A stretch of DNA of 15,729 bases from Byssochlamys sp. IMV 00236 (taxonomy: Eukaryota > Ascomycota > Eurotiomycetes > Eurotiales > Thermoascaceae), in assembly GCA_001931875.2 (NCBI GenBank), contig MSJH02000373.1, forward strand, positions 1 to 15,729, written 5' to 3'. The notes under the pieces were generated by a model. The model made no database searches. It saw nothing but the letters and a program-made list of their open reading frames with translations, and was not told where the DNA came from. Shown here piece after piece: positions 1 to 9,277 of the stretch. The first letter of the stretch is position 1; each line of letters begins with the position of its first letter. The position numbers were made by a program, and so were the translations under genes.

Positions 1-1240
1 CTAAACCTATGAGGAACCATGCCATTACGTCGAAGCCCACGAAGGATGTGCATGTAGTTGAGGCAAGCAGCAACATCCCTGTTCCATAAGCGATATCTAT
101 CTGATGCTGCCATGGCGAGTCTACAGTATGGATTGGTGCATCTACAAGCAATCTTCAATCAGTATAAAGTCATCCAAGTGGTTCATGTATTATTACCTTA
201 AAAGACCATAGCAGATAACCGGATATCGCTGACGTCGATACGGTCGTGGGTTTGGAACACTACGGAGCGTGTAGAGACTTTCGTTGTGGCAGGTTGGAAA
301 GCACTACTGGTCTTGTACTCGTCTATAAAAAAGACTTGAAACCCATGTTTCTTGAGGAGTCTTCGGAAACCAAGGCCACGGATGGGCTCATGATACCTAG
401 CATGGGGAGCAGACCAGTTTCCCATCACAAACACGGCGTCTTCTCCAAACTTGGCGCGTAGGTCTTGAATAGTTTTTGTTCGGCATGATGTTTGTTGAAG
501 TACGCTGAAAGGCGGATCTTGCAAAAGAGGGGGTATCCATTATCATGGTTTGTGATGGTATGTCCATAGAATCAACTGAGAATGGCAGACTGTTCAGATC
601 TGACTTGAAGGAAGCGGCCAAAGCCTTCTACGAATACGGTGCTGCTTGGCTGTTGAGAAAGGGCTTGCTCAGCTTGAACGACATCAGAATTCTGGACTTT
701 GAGATCTTGCAAGATTCAATGGTACTTTTTGGTTTTCCACGTCTTGCCTTGCTGTTGTTTGGGTACCGAAATTGCACTGGTTGCTCTGGTGTAGAGTTTT
801 CATGTACACAATACAACATATCTCTTCTTCCTGGGTCCACGGCTACGCATCGACCAGAAATCTCTTGATAATTTCGACGAGTTAGATTGGTTATGTAAGA
901 GGTAGCTTCATACTCCACTGTGAACCTTGCCGTGTATCTTGTTTGCCTGTCTAATCTCTTCTTGAAAACCGTGACTCCAGCGCCATCAGTTTGAATAGTA
1001 CCACAGAATCTAAGTTGTCCACCTTCTTGCGGCTTGATGGCTTTTGAATCAAGGTCGACAACTCGGCCCCAGTAGTCCAGTTTATCGACAGCATTAGACC
1101 ATCGAATTCCCAGGATGCTTTGGCAGAGAATCTTGCTGTCGATGGCAACGTAACGAGGGGACCAGGAGCGTCGAAGAGGGAAACAGTTGAAGACGGGCAA
1201 ACCAAGGCATTTAAAGAGATGAGAAAGTTGATAAACGGTC
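1..1240 (-). pseudogene. Fanzor (eukaryotic TnpB-like RNA-guided nuclease) relic, 5'-truncated and frameshifted, continuing off the left edge
   Basis: Fanzor proteins are transposon-carried eukaryotic homologues of TnpB that cut DNA with a RuvC domain guided by a noncoding RNA. Read on the minus strand in several frames, this stretch shows the family landmarks in order. There is a beta-rich block (FPLRRSWSPRYVAID, then CGTIQTDGAGVTV) near 1200-970. RuvC-I is CVAVDPGRRDML near 815-850. A conserved block KFGEDAVFVMGNW lies near 420-460. RuvC-II is FFIDEYKTSS near 305-335. Zinc-ribbon cysteines PTCH and CTNPYC follow, then RuvC-III LWNRDVAAC near 65-90. The catalytic D, E and D are all kept. The gene is dead as it stands: a frameshift near 650, an in-frame TGA at 572-574, a frameshift near 460-480 and another near 298-301. 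The N-terminal half expected for the family is missing upstream of about 1220. The family call comes from motif recall without a database search, but the motif order leaves little alternative. Confidence 0.83.
142..196 (-). other. Spliceosomal intron inside the Fanzor relic
   Basis: On the minus strand the exon ends ...GGTCTTTTAAG and is followed by GTAATA. It resumes after ...GCTTGTAG. Removing these 55 nt joins GLLR directly to CTNPYC, rebuilding the second half of the zinc ribbon in frame with the RuvC-III segment. The intron explains the stops (TAATAA, TAG) and the apparent frame change here. A CTGAT near the middle could serve as branch site. Its size matches the introns of the live genes in this window. 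Splicing is inferred, not shown. Confidence 0.7.
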
Positions 1241-1790
1241 ATAAAGTGGTTGGAACACCACAGCGTAGGGCTAATGAGGATGTAATGGATCTGACGCTTA
1301 CATTTCGCTCTTCAGTGGAAATTCTAATCATGTTGCGAAGCCATGTGCAGATTGTTGATGTGACTAAAGCCCCTTGTGGACACCTTGAATTTACAAAAAG
1401 AGACGAACGAGCGGAAATACAAGATAATGAGGGGTAGTCTCTAAGAGCGATGAGTGCTCTAACAGGACAAAGAGAACGGTCTTGGTTCAGAAAGATTGTA
1501 AAAAGTTTGATAATATGACGACAATCACGAGTTTCTTTTGGAGAGACCACTTGAAACGTCAGTTGAAAACTGTCGTTGATAACCGCCGGCTGCAAATCGA
1601 TATGATGGAGGCCGGAAGGCCGCCATTACTAGAGGAAAAGCTGCTTTCTTCTGCAAGAGGGGCAGTGGCGTGGACGCGGTAGACAGAATCTGTCGTAAAT
1701 GATTCAATGTGAGGGAAATGTCAATTGTTGGACGATGAATCTGTTTCGGAGGTTCCCTGCGGGCAAGTGTATTAAGAAGGTTATTTACCA
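1239..1790 (-). pseudogene. Tyrosine recombinase relic (DIRS/Crypton-like integrase)
   Basis: This is a degenerate eukaryotic tyrosine recombinase, the integrase type of DIRS and Crypton elements. The upstream frame (about 1790-1613) reads IHRPTIDISLTLNHLR and then MAAFRP. After a frameshift near 1612 the second frame continues SGLHHIDL, VVSPKETRDCRHIIK, LCPVRALIALRDYP, LFVNS, TICTWLRNMI and VSVRSITSSLALRCGVP. The block-A arginine (in FRP) and the box-II arginine (VSVR) are present. The usual box-II histidine is valine. The frame then stops at 1239-1241 without the GNW...Y motif that carries the nucleophilic tyrosine, so the active site is incomplete. The reading ends about 40 bp before the first recognisable Fanzor residues, on the same strand. 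Whether both belonged to one element or are nested or deleted remnants cannot be decided here. DIRS versus Crypton origin is also open. Confidence 0.68.
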
Positions 1791-1905
1791 GGTGTAGCTC
1801 GTTGTCCAATGAGGCTTTATTTTGGTGAAAAGCTAGAAATAAGTTACTCTGACGACATTTAAAATAACTTACAAAGGGCTCAGGTATCTGTATGTGCTCA
1901 TTCAA

Positions 1906-4100
1906 GTGTCATAAGCATATGAATAGATGGTATTTATTCTCTAATGCTTAGCAAACAGCCAACTGTATGACAAATTAGGCTATGAGCAGCCATTTTAATT
2001 AATTATATGATTATGAAGGCTAATGAAAATGTTCAGTAAACACTTTGGTGTCTTTTATAGAGCAATGCACTTTATGAAAAGTTATATGAATCTTGTGGAT
2101 ATAAGCATCGTTAACCTCAAGATATATTGTGTTAAAGTTGCTCTTTAGAAAAAACAAACGTTTGAAGAGCAAAGTAAACGTCAAGTATGATTGCGTGATA
2201 GAGCTATTGCTATGGTGGAGGCTCTGCTTCTTGCTTTAAATGGCTACTGAACCTAAGTAAAATTCGCTTCTCTATTGGTAAACCTCTTGACCAATGTAAT
2301 GCTTTTACCATATGTATATCTATAGAAGCTGCGCACGTCTTCATATACCTTTATAATGAAAGGGGCCATGATCATAGTTTAATAGCTCACAAATGTTTGG
2401 AATAATAGGTCACACCAAGGCACAATCAATTTCCAAAAGTTGTCATATGACTAACCACAGGTACTCCAAGTACAACGCTCAGAAAGCCTTTCCAAAAATG
2501 CTCATCAAACATCTTACTTCAGGCCAACCAAAGGAACGAATAGAATCGATGGAGAACATCCTTCAAATAAGGAAATATTAAAGAGTCAATATCAAATCGT
2601 TACAAGTATTTCCTCTACGAAAAAGGTAAAAAGAAATTGCAATATATCACTTCCGCGACAATCAACGATTACCTTTATGATCCTCTCTCAATGATAATGC
2701 AAAAATAGACCTATAGAATTAGTGTCCGAACCAAGTTCAAATATGACTGTTCGTTTTTAGCAGCAGTAAATGCATAAAAGAAAAGACTCTCTATAAATTG
2801 TAGTATAACCAAAAGTGCTCTTTCACATGTCTTTTTGTTCTCAGGCCATTACCGTTAGAGTAACCTTCGTTTGTCACATTTAACCAAGCATATTCAATCA
2901 ATTTGGCACGAGTGGGCCAGCTATGGTGGCCTTATTACTAAACTAGTTGCAGGAATCGTACCAAAGGCTGGAGTTGTTTATGCTTGCCTTTTGAATAAGT
3001 GGCCTCTTCTATGCTGTCATGGAATATAGTCTTATCAAGACAGTTACGACTGACTCATCGGCTCATGCCCCTATCTTACCACCTGTAGGCTTAATCAAAG
3101 TTATGCAGTAAAGTAAGCAATGAAAAATGCATTTTCCAATTGCTGATTTGCGATACTTAATCCATATAGAAAATAACACGAGCATATAAACAGCAAATGA
3201 TTAAGCTAAGGTAGGAGCTTGATATGAATGTTTTGAGTTGGCCGGACCGTTCTCAAATGGTCACGGATACTTATTCTATTTGTATAGCATATTTGGAGCA
3301 TACATATCCTTGATTTTCCTTCCTGGAAGCATAGTGAACATGGGTATAATTAAAAAGAAACGTACCAATAAAGCTATAGTCCTATGAGGTAAATAGAGTA
3401 TACGTTAAGGACCAGCTGAAACACGGCATCATATTCAGAAGACATGATATCCCATAATCCACTCTTTCTTTGAAATGCTGCCATGATTAAATGCTTTTGA
3501 GCTTTACTGCCCGCACTAACTTTCTTCCTCATTGCCGTCTGAATAATGCAGTCTCTAAGCCAAAGACTTTATGTTTATTGTAAGCTACTATGGCTGAACT
3601 AGCCTCTACTTTCAAATTTACTTTGAGATTGCTTTGATGTCGGATCTGTTCATAGTCATCGATGTTCTTTCACTATTTCCAGGCATATAATCACTCCATT
3701 ATGACAACTAAAATCTATTGGTACCTTTATTTGTACAAAGCCCATTTCTGTTTGTTTTTGAGAGACGTACGAACTAACAGAGCCTGCCACGAACATTGTC
3801 TGGAATTCAATTTTGGTTATTTAAAAAGGGGGTACAAAAACATTGCTGAACGATCTGTATGATGTCACAGGCAGATGACCCTGCTCCATTTTTGCTTGAT
3901 AGAAAAGGGTTATTTTTCTTTTAAAGGCGAATATGGGAAAGATTCTTAACAAACAAGAAAAGAATGAGTGTACGATTTTATGCTTTCCTATCTCTTTCTC
4001 AATTGATGACCACAACGTTACTTGAAAGCCGTACTCTAAAGGCATGATTTGAATGGTGTAGCGTGGCAAAGCTTAACCCCTAAGACCCTGTCATTTATTC
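1906..4100. other. Gene-poor AT-rich region with no recognisable feature
   Basis: About 2.2 kb without any open reading frame that looks coding. The longest ATG- or alternative-start frames (2393-2581 on +, 3662-3862 on +, 3821-4069 on -) are 62-82 codons, have no recognisable motif and no sensible splice partners. I see no tRNA, terminal repeat or tandem array. It may hold further eroded transposon sequence next to the recombinase/Fanzor relics, but nothing could be matched by eye. Confidence 0.5.
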
Positions 4101-4504
4101 AATCTTTCTGTATGTGTGCTTACTTTTTCCTCTTCTCCTCCATCTATTTTCACTCCTTTTAGTATTTCTATTTATAGACAGTTACTTCGGCGCTCATTCT
4201 TTTGGAAAGTACTGAGAGAAATTGCCTATTGGTTCCTGATGCATTTTCATTTAGCGCTATCAGAGGTACCATCAGCAGCTGCTGTCAATCATAACAAACA
4301 AGGCAGTCTAACGTGACAATTGACACGATGCTGGCACTTTATGACGGAAGACACACAGGTCTTGATGACTTGTAAGATACAGTTTATCACCTCCTGGTTA
4401 TTAAGTGTGTTGATAGATTAAAGTCAATGAATGGATCAAGACCTTCATCTATTAGTTTAGTCATGTCAGATAAGATGAAAAGATACCGATAAATTGTTAC
4501 ATAG

Positions 4505-4524
4505 ACACACACACACACACACAC
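4505..4524. repeat. (AC)10 microsatellite
   Basis: Ten uninterrupted AC units are followed by GCACAT. The run reads as the reverse complement of the (TG)n run about 0.9 kb downstream. Confidence 0.95.
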
Positions 4525-4784
4525 GCACATGGAAAGGAAAACAATGACAACAAAAAAAAAAGCTTAACCTTGTCTCTCTATCCATAAGAAGAAAGGAACA
4601 TTGCTCAGACTGATGATTGACTTTCTGATCTCACAAGAAGAAGAAAAAAGTTGATGATAGTGAGAACTATGGTGAGCAAGGAGAGTATTTCTTTTTGTTT
4701 TTTATTGTGCTAAGCGACAATGAACAAGGGATGAAGTCACTGGTTATAATACACGCACACACAGGGAACACAGACACTTGCCAC

Positions 4785-4830
4785 GTTCTCCCTTCGTTCC
4801 CCCTTCGTTGTCCCCTCCTCTCCCCCTCCC
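4785..4830 (+). other. Cytosine-rich pyrimidine tract
   Basis: About 45 nt of almost pure C/T with only a few G residues, ending CCTCTCCCCCTCCC. The 13-mer at 4817-4829 occurs again in inverted orientation at 8738-8750, just upstream of RPL36. This could be part of a promoter or leader, but no coding sequence follows on the plus strand. Confidence 0.6.
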
Positions 4831-5439
4831 TAGTCATGGCATGAGCCTTTTTTGCCTGTTCACTTCCTCTGCTTTGCTTGCTTTCAAATCTTGGTTCAAC
4901 AGATAGAAGCTTCTTTTTAAGAAACGCTCCCACTTTTTTTTCTTTGTTTTCTAAACGGAACTTGAAAAAGAAGTGCATCAGAGTCAACATCGTTAAAGAT
5001 CTGTGTTGACACTGTAATCATTTTTTTTATATTCTTAACATAAACTGGGTCGATATGAGATCTTTCCCTTAAAAAAAATAAAGTTGGCTGTACTTCAACT
5101 TGAGGAAACCATCTTTCCACGCGAGCAAGCTTGGCACGTGCACAATGACAAAAACGATTTAGACAGATGGAATACGTATGTAACAGAATATAAAGAAATT
5201 GATAGAGAATACAGCCTACAGTGTATGTGCGTATGATCAACTTGTATATTCTCAGTATTTTACTTTCTTTTCTATTGCTTAGCAATAAACCAACTGCACT
5301 TTAATTATTTTCCAATAAGAATGGCAGTTTTTGCATTTGTGTATCAAACAAATTTAACGTGGTGCCCAAAGTGATATCATCCATTGAAATAAAAAGTGTC
5401 GCGGATTAATCTATTTCCGCCCTGTGTAGACAAAGCAGC

Positions 5440-5463
5440 TGTGTGTGTGTGTGTGTGTGTGTG
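5440..5463. repeat. (TG)12 microsatellite
   Basis: Twelve uninterrupted TG units, ending ...GTGATCC. It lies 265 bp upstream of the putative TATA box of the zinc-finger gene. Confidence 0.95.
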
Positions 5464-5727
5464 ATCCTGTACCCATATCCCTCATGGCCACGTTATTGTA
5501 ATTTGCTTAAATATCTAGCCATTCATTGTCAATCCATTACTCTATTGTTCAAGATTCATTTATATGCTTCTCTCTTGTTTTCTGTTCAATACATTTAATA
5601 ATTATTTCCTGTTGATGTAAAGAGTTCTGCTCGGGTCATTATGTCCAAAAATGGGAAGTGGTGAAACAACTATACACGGCACGTTATAGAATAGAACTAT
5701 TTCCCATTTTGAGACTTGGACAATCAG

Positions 5728-5830
5728 TATATAAGAGGCGGTGCATTTGTGAGTGTGAAAAGAATACCCTTTTCCTTTTTTCCTACCTATTTCTTCTTTT
5801 TTCTTTCTCTCTCTTTTTTTTCTTATTCAG
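5728..5830 (+). promoter_or_regulatory. Core promoter and CT-rich leader of the zinc-finger gene
   Basis: TATATAAG at 5728-5735 lies 7 nt after a CAAT at 5721. It is followed from about 5768 by a T/C-rich leader (TTTTCCTTTTTTCC..., TCTTTTTTCTTTCTCTC...), a typical layout upstream of fungal transcription starts. The start codon at 5870 is about 135 nt downstream of the TATA box. Call based on motif and position only. Confidence 0.5.
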
Positions 5831-5869
5831 AGGCCCTTGCTTTTTGTACATACCTCTTTTCTTTTATCG

Positions 5870-7083
5870 ATGGCTCATTTTAATTTATCATCTGACTACA
5901 CTTCAATTCAGGATGCTTACTTTGAAAACGACTTTGAGTTAAACCTAGATCAAGACTTGACGGATCCTCCAATTTCACTTCAAGTTACTTTATCAACTGA
6001 ACCTGATCCCACTATGCTCGAGTCCGAATACACATCATCAGCCACACCTATTGATATACCCAAATCACAATCCTACTTAAATATGCCAGCTTATGATTCC
6101 AACTATGAAGGTATGATCATAAACTTTTTCTTTTATTGGTGTCAAAGACTTACATACATACAATAGCCTTTTTATCCAGTGCTCTTTCCACTTCCTATAC
6201 ATCCTCGATCAATGCTCCCGATTTTGCATCATATAACAGTCTTTCCAACCTTCGTTCACCCTTGATCGCAACGGACGATTTGACATCTTGGTTTGACGCC
6301 CTTGCCGTTCGATCCCCTTCAGGCTCGATCTATTCCAACCCAATTCACAGCCCATTACAGATCGGAAGCCCACAGTCACCATTATGTTTCAGTGGCGCAA
6401 GTTCACCCAACAATTTCTTGGCAGGCAGCAGTCCCTGCTCGTCTCAATTTCTTGGCAGTCCCCTGCTACATGATCCTCAGGCACTCAATTACCTCTCACC
6501 CACCCTTCGACCAACCTTACTTCGGTCGACTTCACCATTAAGTAGCCCACGATTAGGCCCTCAATTCTTACCTCTCCATCCATCCACACTCTCGCCACGA
6601 CCGGACAAGACGACAGACGACGTGATCCTGACGGCGACTGAATTGAACGATTTCACAGCCTCACCTTACCTTACTGCAGTTCCAGACGAAGAGGCACCAG
6701 TGGCGACCGTCGATGGCTTTGACGAGATCTCTGATCTGCTCTTTGGCAATGTTCATATGGATGATTTGGAACTCTTTCCACCTGCTGTGTTACCCTCCGC
6801 GCCACATACACAGCCACAACCTGCATCGTCTGACATTAAAAAGCCTAAACGAAAGACAGTGGCAACAACAAAACGAGGCAAGATCCATAAATGCCCCTAT
6901 TGCGATCACACCAGCAACAGGGCAAATAACATGCGTGAACATACTCAGATTCATAACCCAAATAGACCTAAACCATTCTGTTGCAAGATATGTAAGAGAG
7001 CATTTGCAAGGAAGCATGATATGAAGCGACATTATCTCTCTTGTAAGAAACATTTAAGCAAACTCCAGGCCATTTCTGTATAG
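5870..7083 (+). CDS. C2H2 zinc-finger transcription factor, 2 exons, 385 aa
   Basis: Exons 5870-6110 and 6167-7083 are joined across a 56-nt GTATGA...ATAG intron with a CTTAC branch-like site. Only this acceptor keeps the frame. The start at 5870 is the first ATG after the pyrimidine leader. The N-terminus (residues 1-35) is acidic. Residues about 105-250 are Ser/Pro-rich with a dozen SP dipeptides, possible sites for proline-directed kinases. A basic cluster at 305-319 (KKPKRK...KRGK) looks like a nuclear localisation signal. Finger 1 starts at C323 (CPYC-x12-H-x3-H). Finger 2 starts at C353 (CKIC-x12-H-x3-C), so it is a C2HC variant. Two tandem C-terminal fingers indicate DNA binding in the nucleus, and the acidic N-terminus could activate. 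No target or named orthologue is recognised. Confidence is high for a zinc-finger protein, low for any pathway. Confidence 0.88.
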
Positions 7084-7226
7084 AACCCATTTTTTTTTAT
7101 TATGTGTGTATGTATATTTTTGTATATATTTATTTATATAGACTTTCTCTCTTTTTTCTACTCCATTCTTTTAACTATGTATATCTTTCATGTTTCTATT
7201 TTTAAATACTTTTTGTTTGTAAATTC

Positions 7227-7232
7227 AATAAA
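7227..7232 (+). terminator. Polyadenylation signal AATAAA of the zinc-finger gene
   Basis: AATAAA lies 144 nt after the TAG stop, in a T-rich 3' region with several TATATTTTTGTATA-like stretches. Plausible by position. Confidence 0.55.
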
Positions 7233-7259
7233 CATAGTGTAAACACATACAATCAAATA

Positions 7260-7870
7260 TGCAATTAAATTGTGTGGCTCAGGACAAGTCATTTGTTAGA
7301 TTCTGTTTACTTAATTCACATTGTATGTGATTTATATTTGATACTTTTCAGAATAGGCAAGAGCAAAATAAAAGTGCAGATTGGGTTCACATTATAAGAT
7401 GATTACTCGCTTTCAGTTCAAGTCTGTCAATGCTCTATTTTATTCTTGGGAAACACTATATGCACGAAAAAATTCACGGCAAAGCGACTAATGCTACGAG
7501 TGTTGCCTCGAAGCGCTAACTGTGATTTCATTTTGCCACTTCACACTGTCAAATCATCTACCTAAGCTAAGACCGTTCAGTGAGATATCCATTAATATAA
7601 AATACACGTGATTGATCTTGGTTCTTTATTGAACAAACTGACAGCATAAAATTGAAATAACATTATCTATTTCTTCTTGAAAAGGACACAAGACAGTATG
7701 GTGAAAAGCTTTGCTCAACCGCATCATAGGTAGTGGGTAGAGACAACGCCCATAGAGCTAATTTAACTTCTGGTGCATGTAGTGGCCCCCCTTATTCTTT
7801 TATCCATAAGTAGCCTAATAATTATAAAAATCTTAATACAAGACGTAAGCAGAAAAGAGAATGAAAGGTG
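7260..7870. other. Intergenic region, nothing recognised
   Basis: About 600 nt between the zinc-finger gene and the relic that follows. It has only short frames and a CACGTG at 7605-7610. No RNA gene, repeat or coding signal is visible. Confidence 0.45.
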
Positions 7871-7873
7871 TGA

Positions 7874-8335
7874 TGTTTAACTAACGCGTATGGCCAAAGA
7901 TTATCCAGAAATCACGTCTTTGATGTATCTAATGCTAGTTCTGGCTCACTTGTCACTCTCTTGGATAATGACTTGAGAGAAAGCATTGCCTCAGACGCTA
8001 ACGAGCCTGAACCCGAAGAAAAGGATTTGGAATCAGTAGACAGACATTGAAAGGGTAGGGTTTGAACGTAACTTTTTATTTAAAACATGAAGATGGACTT
8101 ACGTCTTGTTGCTGTTTGCTCGAACAAACAACTTTCCGATAATGGTTATGATGAATTCGCCAAACTTGTTTCCGAACCAAAACTCTATAAAGGAAGGCTG
8201 TTGTTGCCTCAAGGGCTTTGATCCATGCAATAATCAGCAGGAACTCTCTCTATTAACTGTCAAGAGATTCATGTTCCATATGTGATTGTGATAGGGTTCA
8301 AGTTGCACTTGTGCTCTTTGTCTTTGAGTCGCAAA
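7874..8335 (+). pseudogene. Possible relic of an unidentified protein-coding gene
   Basis: Three plus-strand pieces have a protein-like composition but sit in different frames. One is open from 7874 to the TGA at 8048-8050 and includes NHVFDVSNASSGSLVTLLD, then an acidic run EPEPEEKDLE. The second is 8087-8218, beginning MKMDLRLVAVCSNKQL and containing YDEFAKLVSEPKLYKGRLLL. The third follows near 8245-8335 (CQEIHVPYVIVIGFKLHL). A GT-AG intron at 8036-8092 would join the first two in frame, bypassing the TGA, but the third needs a frameshift. I do not recognise the family. The pieces could be a decayed lineage-specific or transposon gene, or chance. Confidence 0.28.
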
Positions 8336-8716
8336 AAGATGTAGCATCCTCGATGTTGCAAAATTTACTTAAATAAAAAGCCTTTCTTCTATAAAAGGAT
8401 AACATGTGGACAATCAAAAATCTAACCAAGAATGCCATAAATAATAAACGACGCACTAAAAGACAATTGACCAATGTTAATGTCTTGCAATGGCTGTAAC
8501 ACGTCCACACATATGAATATTTATAATTTAAGCAGTCCCTTTTCTTCACATGCATTTTCTTCAGAGGCACTTTATCGTGTTATACGTTCATAAAAGGCGA
8601 TTTATTAAACTTTATACAATTGTGAGCCTACAAAGTTTCTTTACCCAGTTATCCTTTTTGCCCTATTTATTTATATGCATGAATTTTTTGTTCCGGTGAC
8701 GGACTTTGAAATAAAG

Positions 8717-8761
8717 AGATGAGAGTGGGGGAGTGGAGGAGGGGGAGAGGAAAGGGAGAAT
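8717..8761 (+). promoter_or_regulatory. Purine-rich promoter tract upstream of RPL36
   Basis: About 45 nt of nearly pure purine with two GGGGG runs and one GGG run. It is followed by a pyrimidine-rich stretch (CCTACCTCCCCCTTTTTAC, about 8784-8802) just before the start codon, reminiscent of the pyrimidine leaders of ribosomal protein genes. The strand asymmetry and G-runs could favour non-B DNA. The role is inferred from position. Confidence 0.45.
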
Positions 8762-8813
8762 AGGTCTTGAAAGACATTGATCCTACCTCCCCCTTTTTAC
8801 AATCCTCATCGCA

Positions 8814-9275
8814 ATGGCTGCTTCAGGAATCGCTGCCGGTATCAACAAGGGTCACATCACTACTCGTCGTACCCTCAAAGCCAAGCCTTCTAACAAGATT
8901 GGTGTAAGTTTTAAATGGATGGATGGATGGATGGATGGATATATAGATATATATATATGCATATGTCTCATTCAACTTTTTTACTTGATTCAATGTAACT
9001 CATTCGACACTATATAGGCTGCTTCCAAGCGTACTGTCTTTGTAAAGTCTGTTGTTCGTGAAGTTTCTGGTTTCGCACCTTACGAACGTCGTCTTATGGA
9101 ATTGATCAAGAACTCCAAGGATAAGCGTGCCAAGAAGCTCTGCAAGGCTAGAGTAAGTTGAATACAGATATAAAAGAAAGCAAACTAAAAAATTTTATAG
9201 CTCGGTACCTTTGTTCGTGCCAAGAAGAAGATTGACGAACTTACCGCTGTCATTGCCTCTTCTCGTCGTCATTAA
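8814..9275 (+). CDS. RPL36: 60S ribosomal protein eL36, 3 exons, 99 aa
   Basis: A structural component of the large cytoplasmic ribosomal subunit. Exons are 8814-8903, 9018-9152 and 9201-9275. Both introns start GTAAGT and sit between codons. The protein starts [19 protein letters not shown], resembling the family N-terminus (GIA.GLNKG). It continues with [19 protein letters not shown] and ends AVIASSRRH, the hallmark eL36 C-terminus. Its length of 99 residues matches the family (about 100). A first exon that stops soon after the N-terminal region is usual for ribosomal protein genes. Intron 1 (114 nt) carries a microsatellite, and I see no snoRNA boxes in it. The stop codon lies only 2 bp from the stop of the opposite-strand phosphatase. 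The identification is firm. Confidence 0.97.
8915..8940 (+). repeat. (ATGG)n tetranucleotide repeat in RPL36 intron 1
   Basis: Six and a half ATGG units start 11 nt after the 5' splice site and run into an (AT)-rich stretch. Likely length-polymorphic. The intron stays within normal size. Confidence 0.93.
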
Positions 9276-9277
9276 GT

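Larger units (their letters stand above)
4101..5727. other. Long intergenic region upstream of the zinc-finger gene
   Basis: No convincing gene. The minus-strand frames between 4667 and 5285 are low-complexity or random-looking. The region contains an (AC)n run, a cytosine-rich pyrimidine tract, a GCACGTGC palindrome at 5134-5141 (an E-box-like bHLH/bZIP target) and a (TG)n run. Its length suits an extended regulatory region for the transcription-factor gene that follows, but this is inference. Confidence 0.4.

Noticed and set aside
2138..2172. 8-bp inverted repeat TTGCTCTT...AAGAGCAA with a 19-nt loop
   Set aside because: Short stem and long loop; chance level, no T-run or RNA context.
2393..2581. 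62-codon plus-strand open frame
   Set aside because: Random-looking composition, no motif, no splice partner, and flanked by non-coding AT-rich DNA.
3821..4069. 82-codon minus-strand open frame
   Set aside because: Non-ATG-like context and no recognisable domain; expected by chance in this length of sequence.
4667..5285. Two overlapping minus-strand frames of 107 and 122 codons
   Set aside because: They derive from pyrimidine tracts and AT-rich DNA, show no conserved features and overlap in different frames.
4505..5463. (AC)n and (TG)n runs as terminal inverted repeats of a mobile element
   Set aside because: They are plain dinucleotide microsatellites with unrelated flanks and no target duplication.
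6111..6179. Longer alternative intron in the zinc-finger gene ending at 6178-6179
   Set aside because: It shifts the reading frame; the acceptor at 6165-6166 keeps it.
8281..8310. GGTTCAAG-like sequence as a tRNA B box
   Set aside because: No A box, acceptor stem or cloverleaf could be drawn; no tRNA found anywhere in the window.
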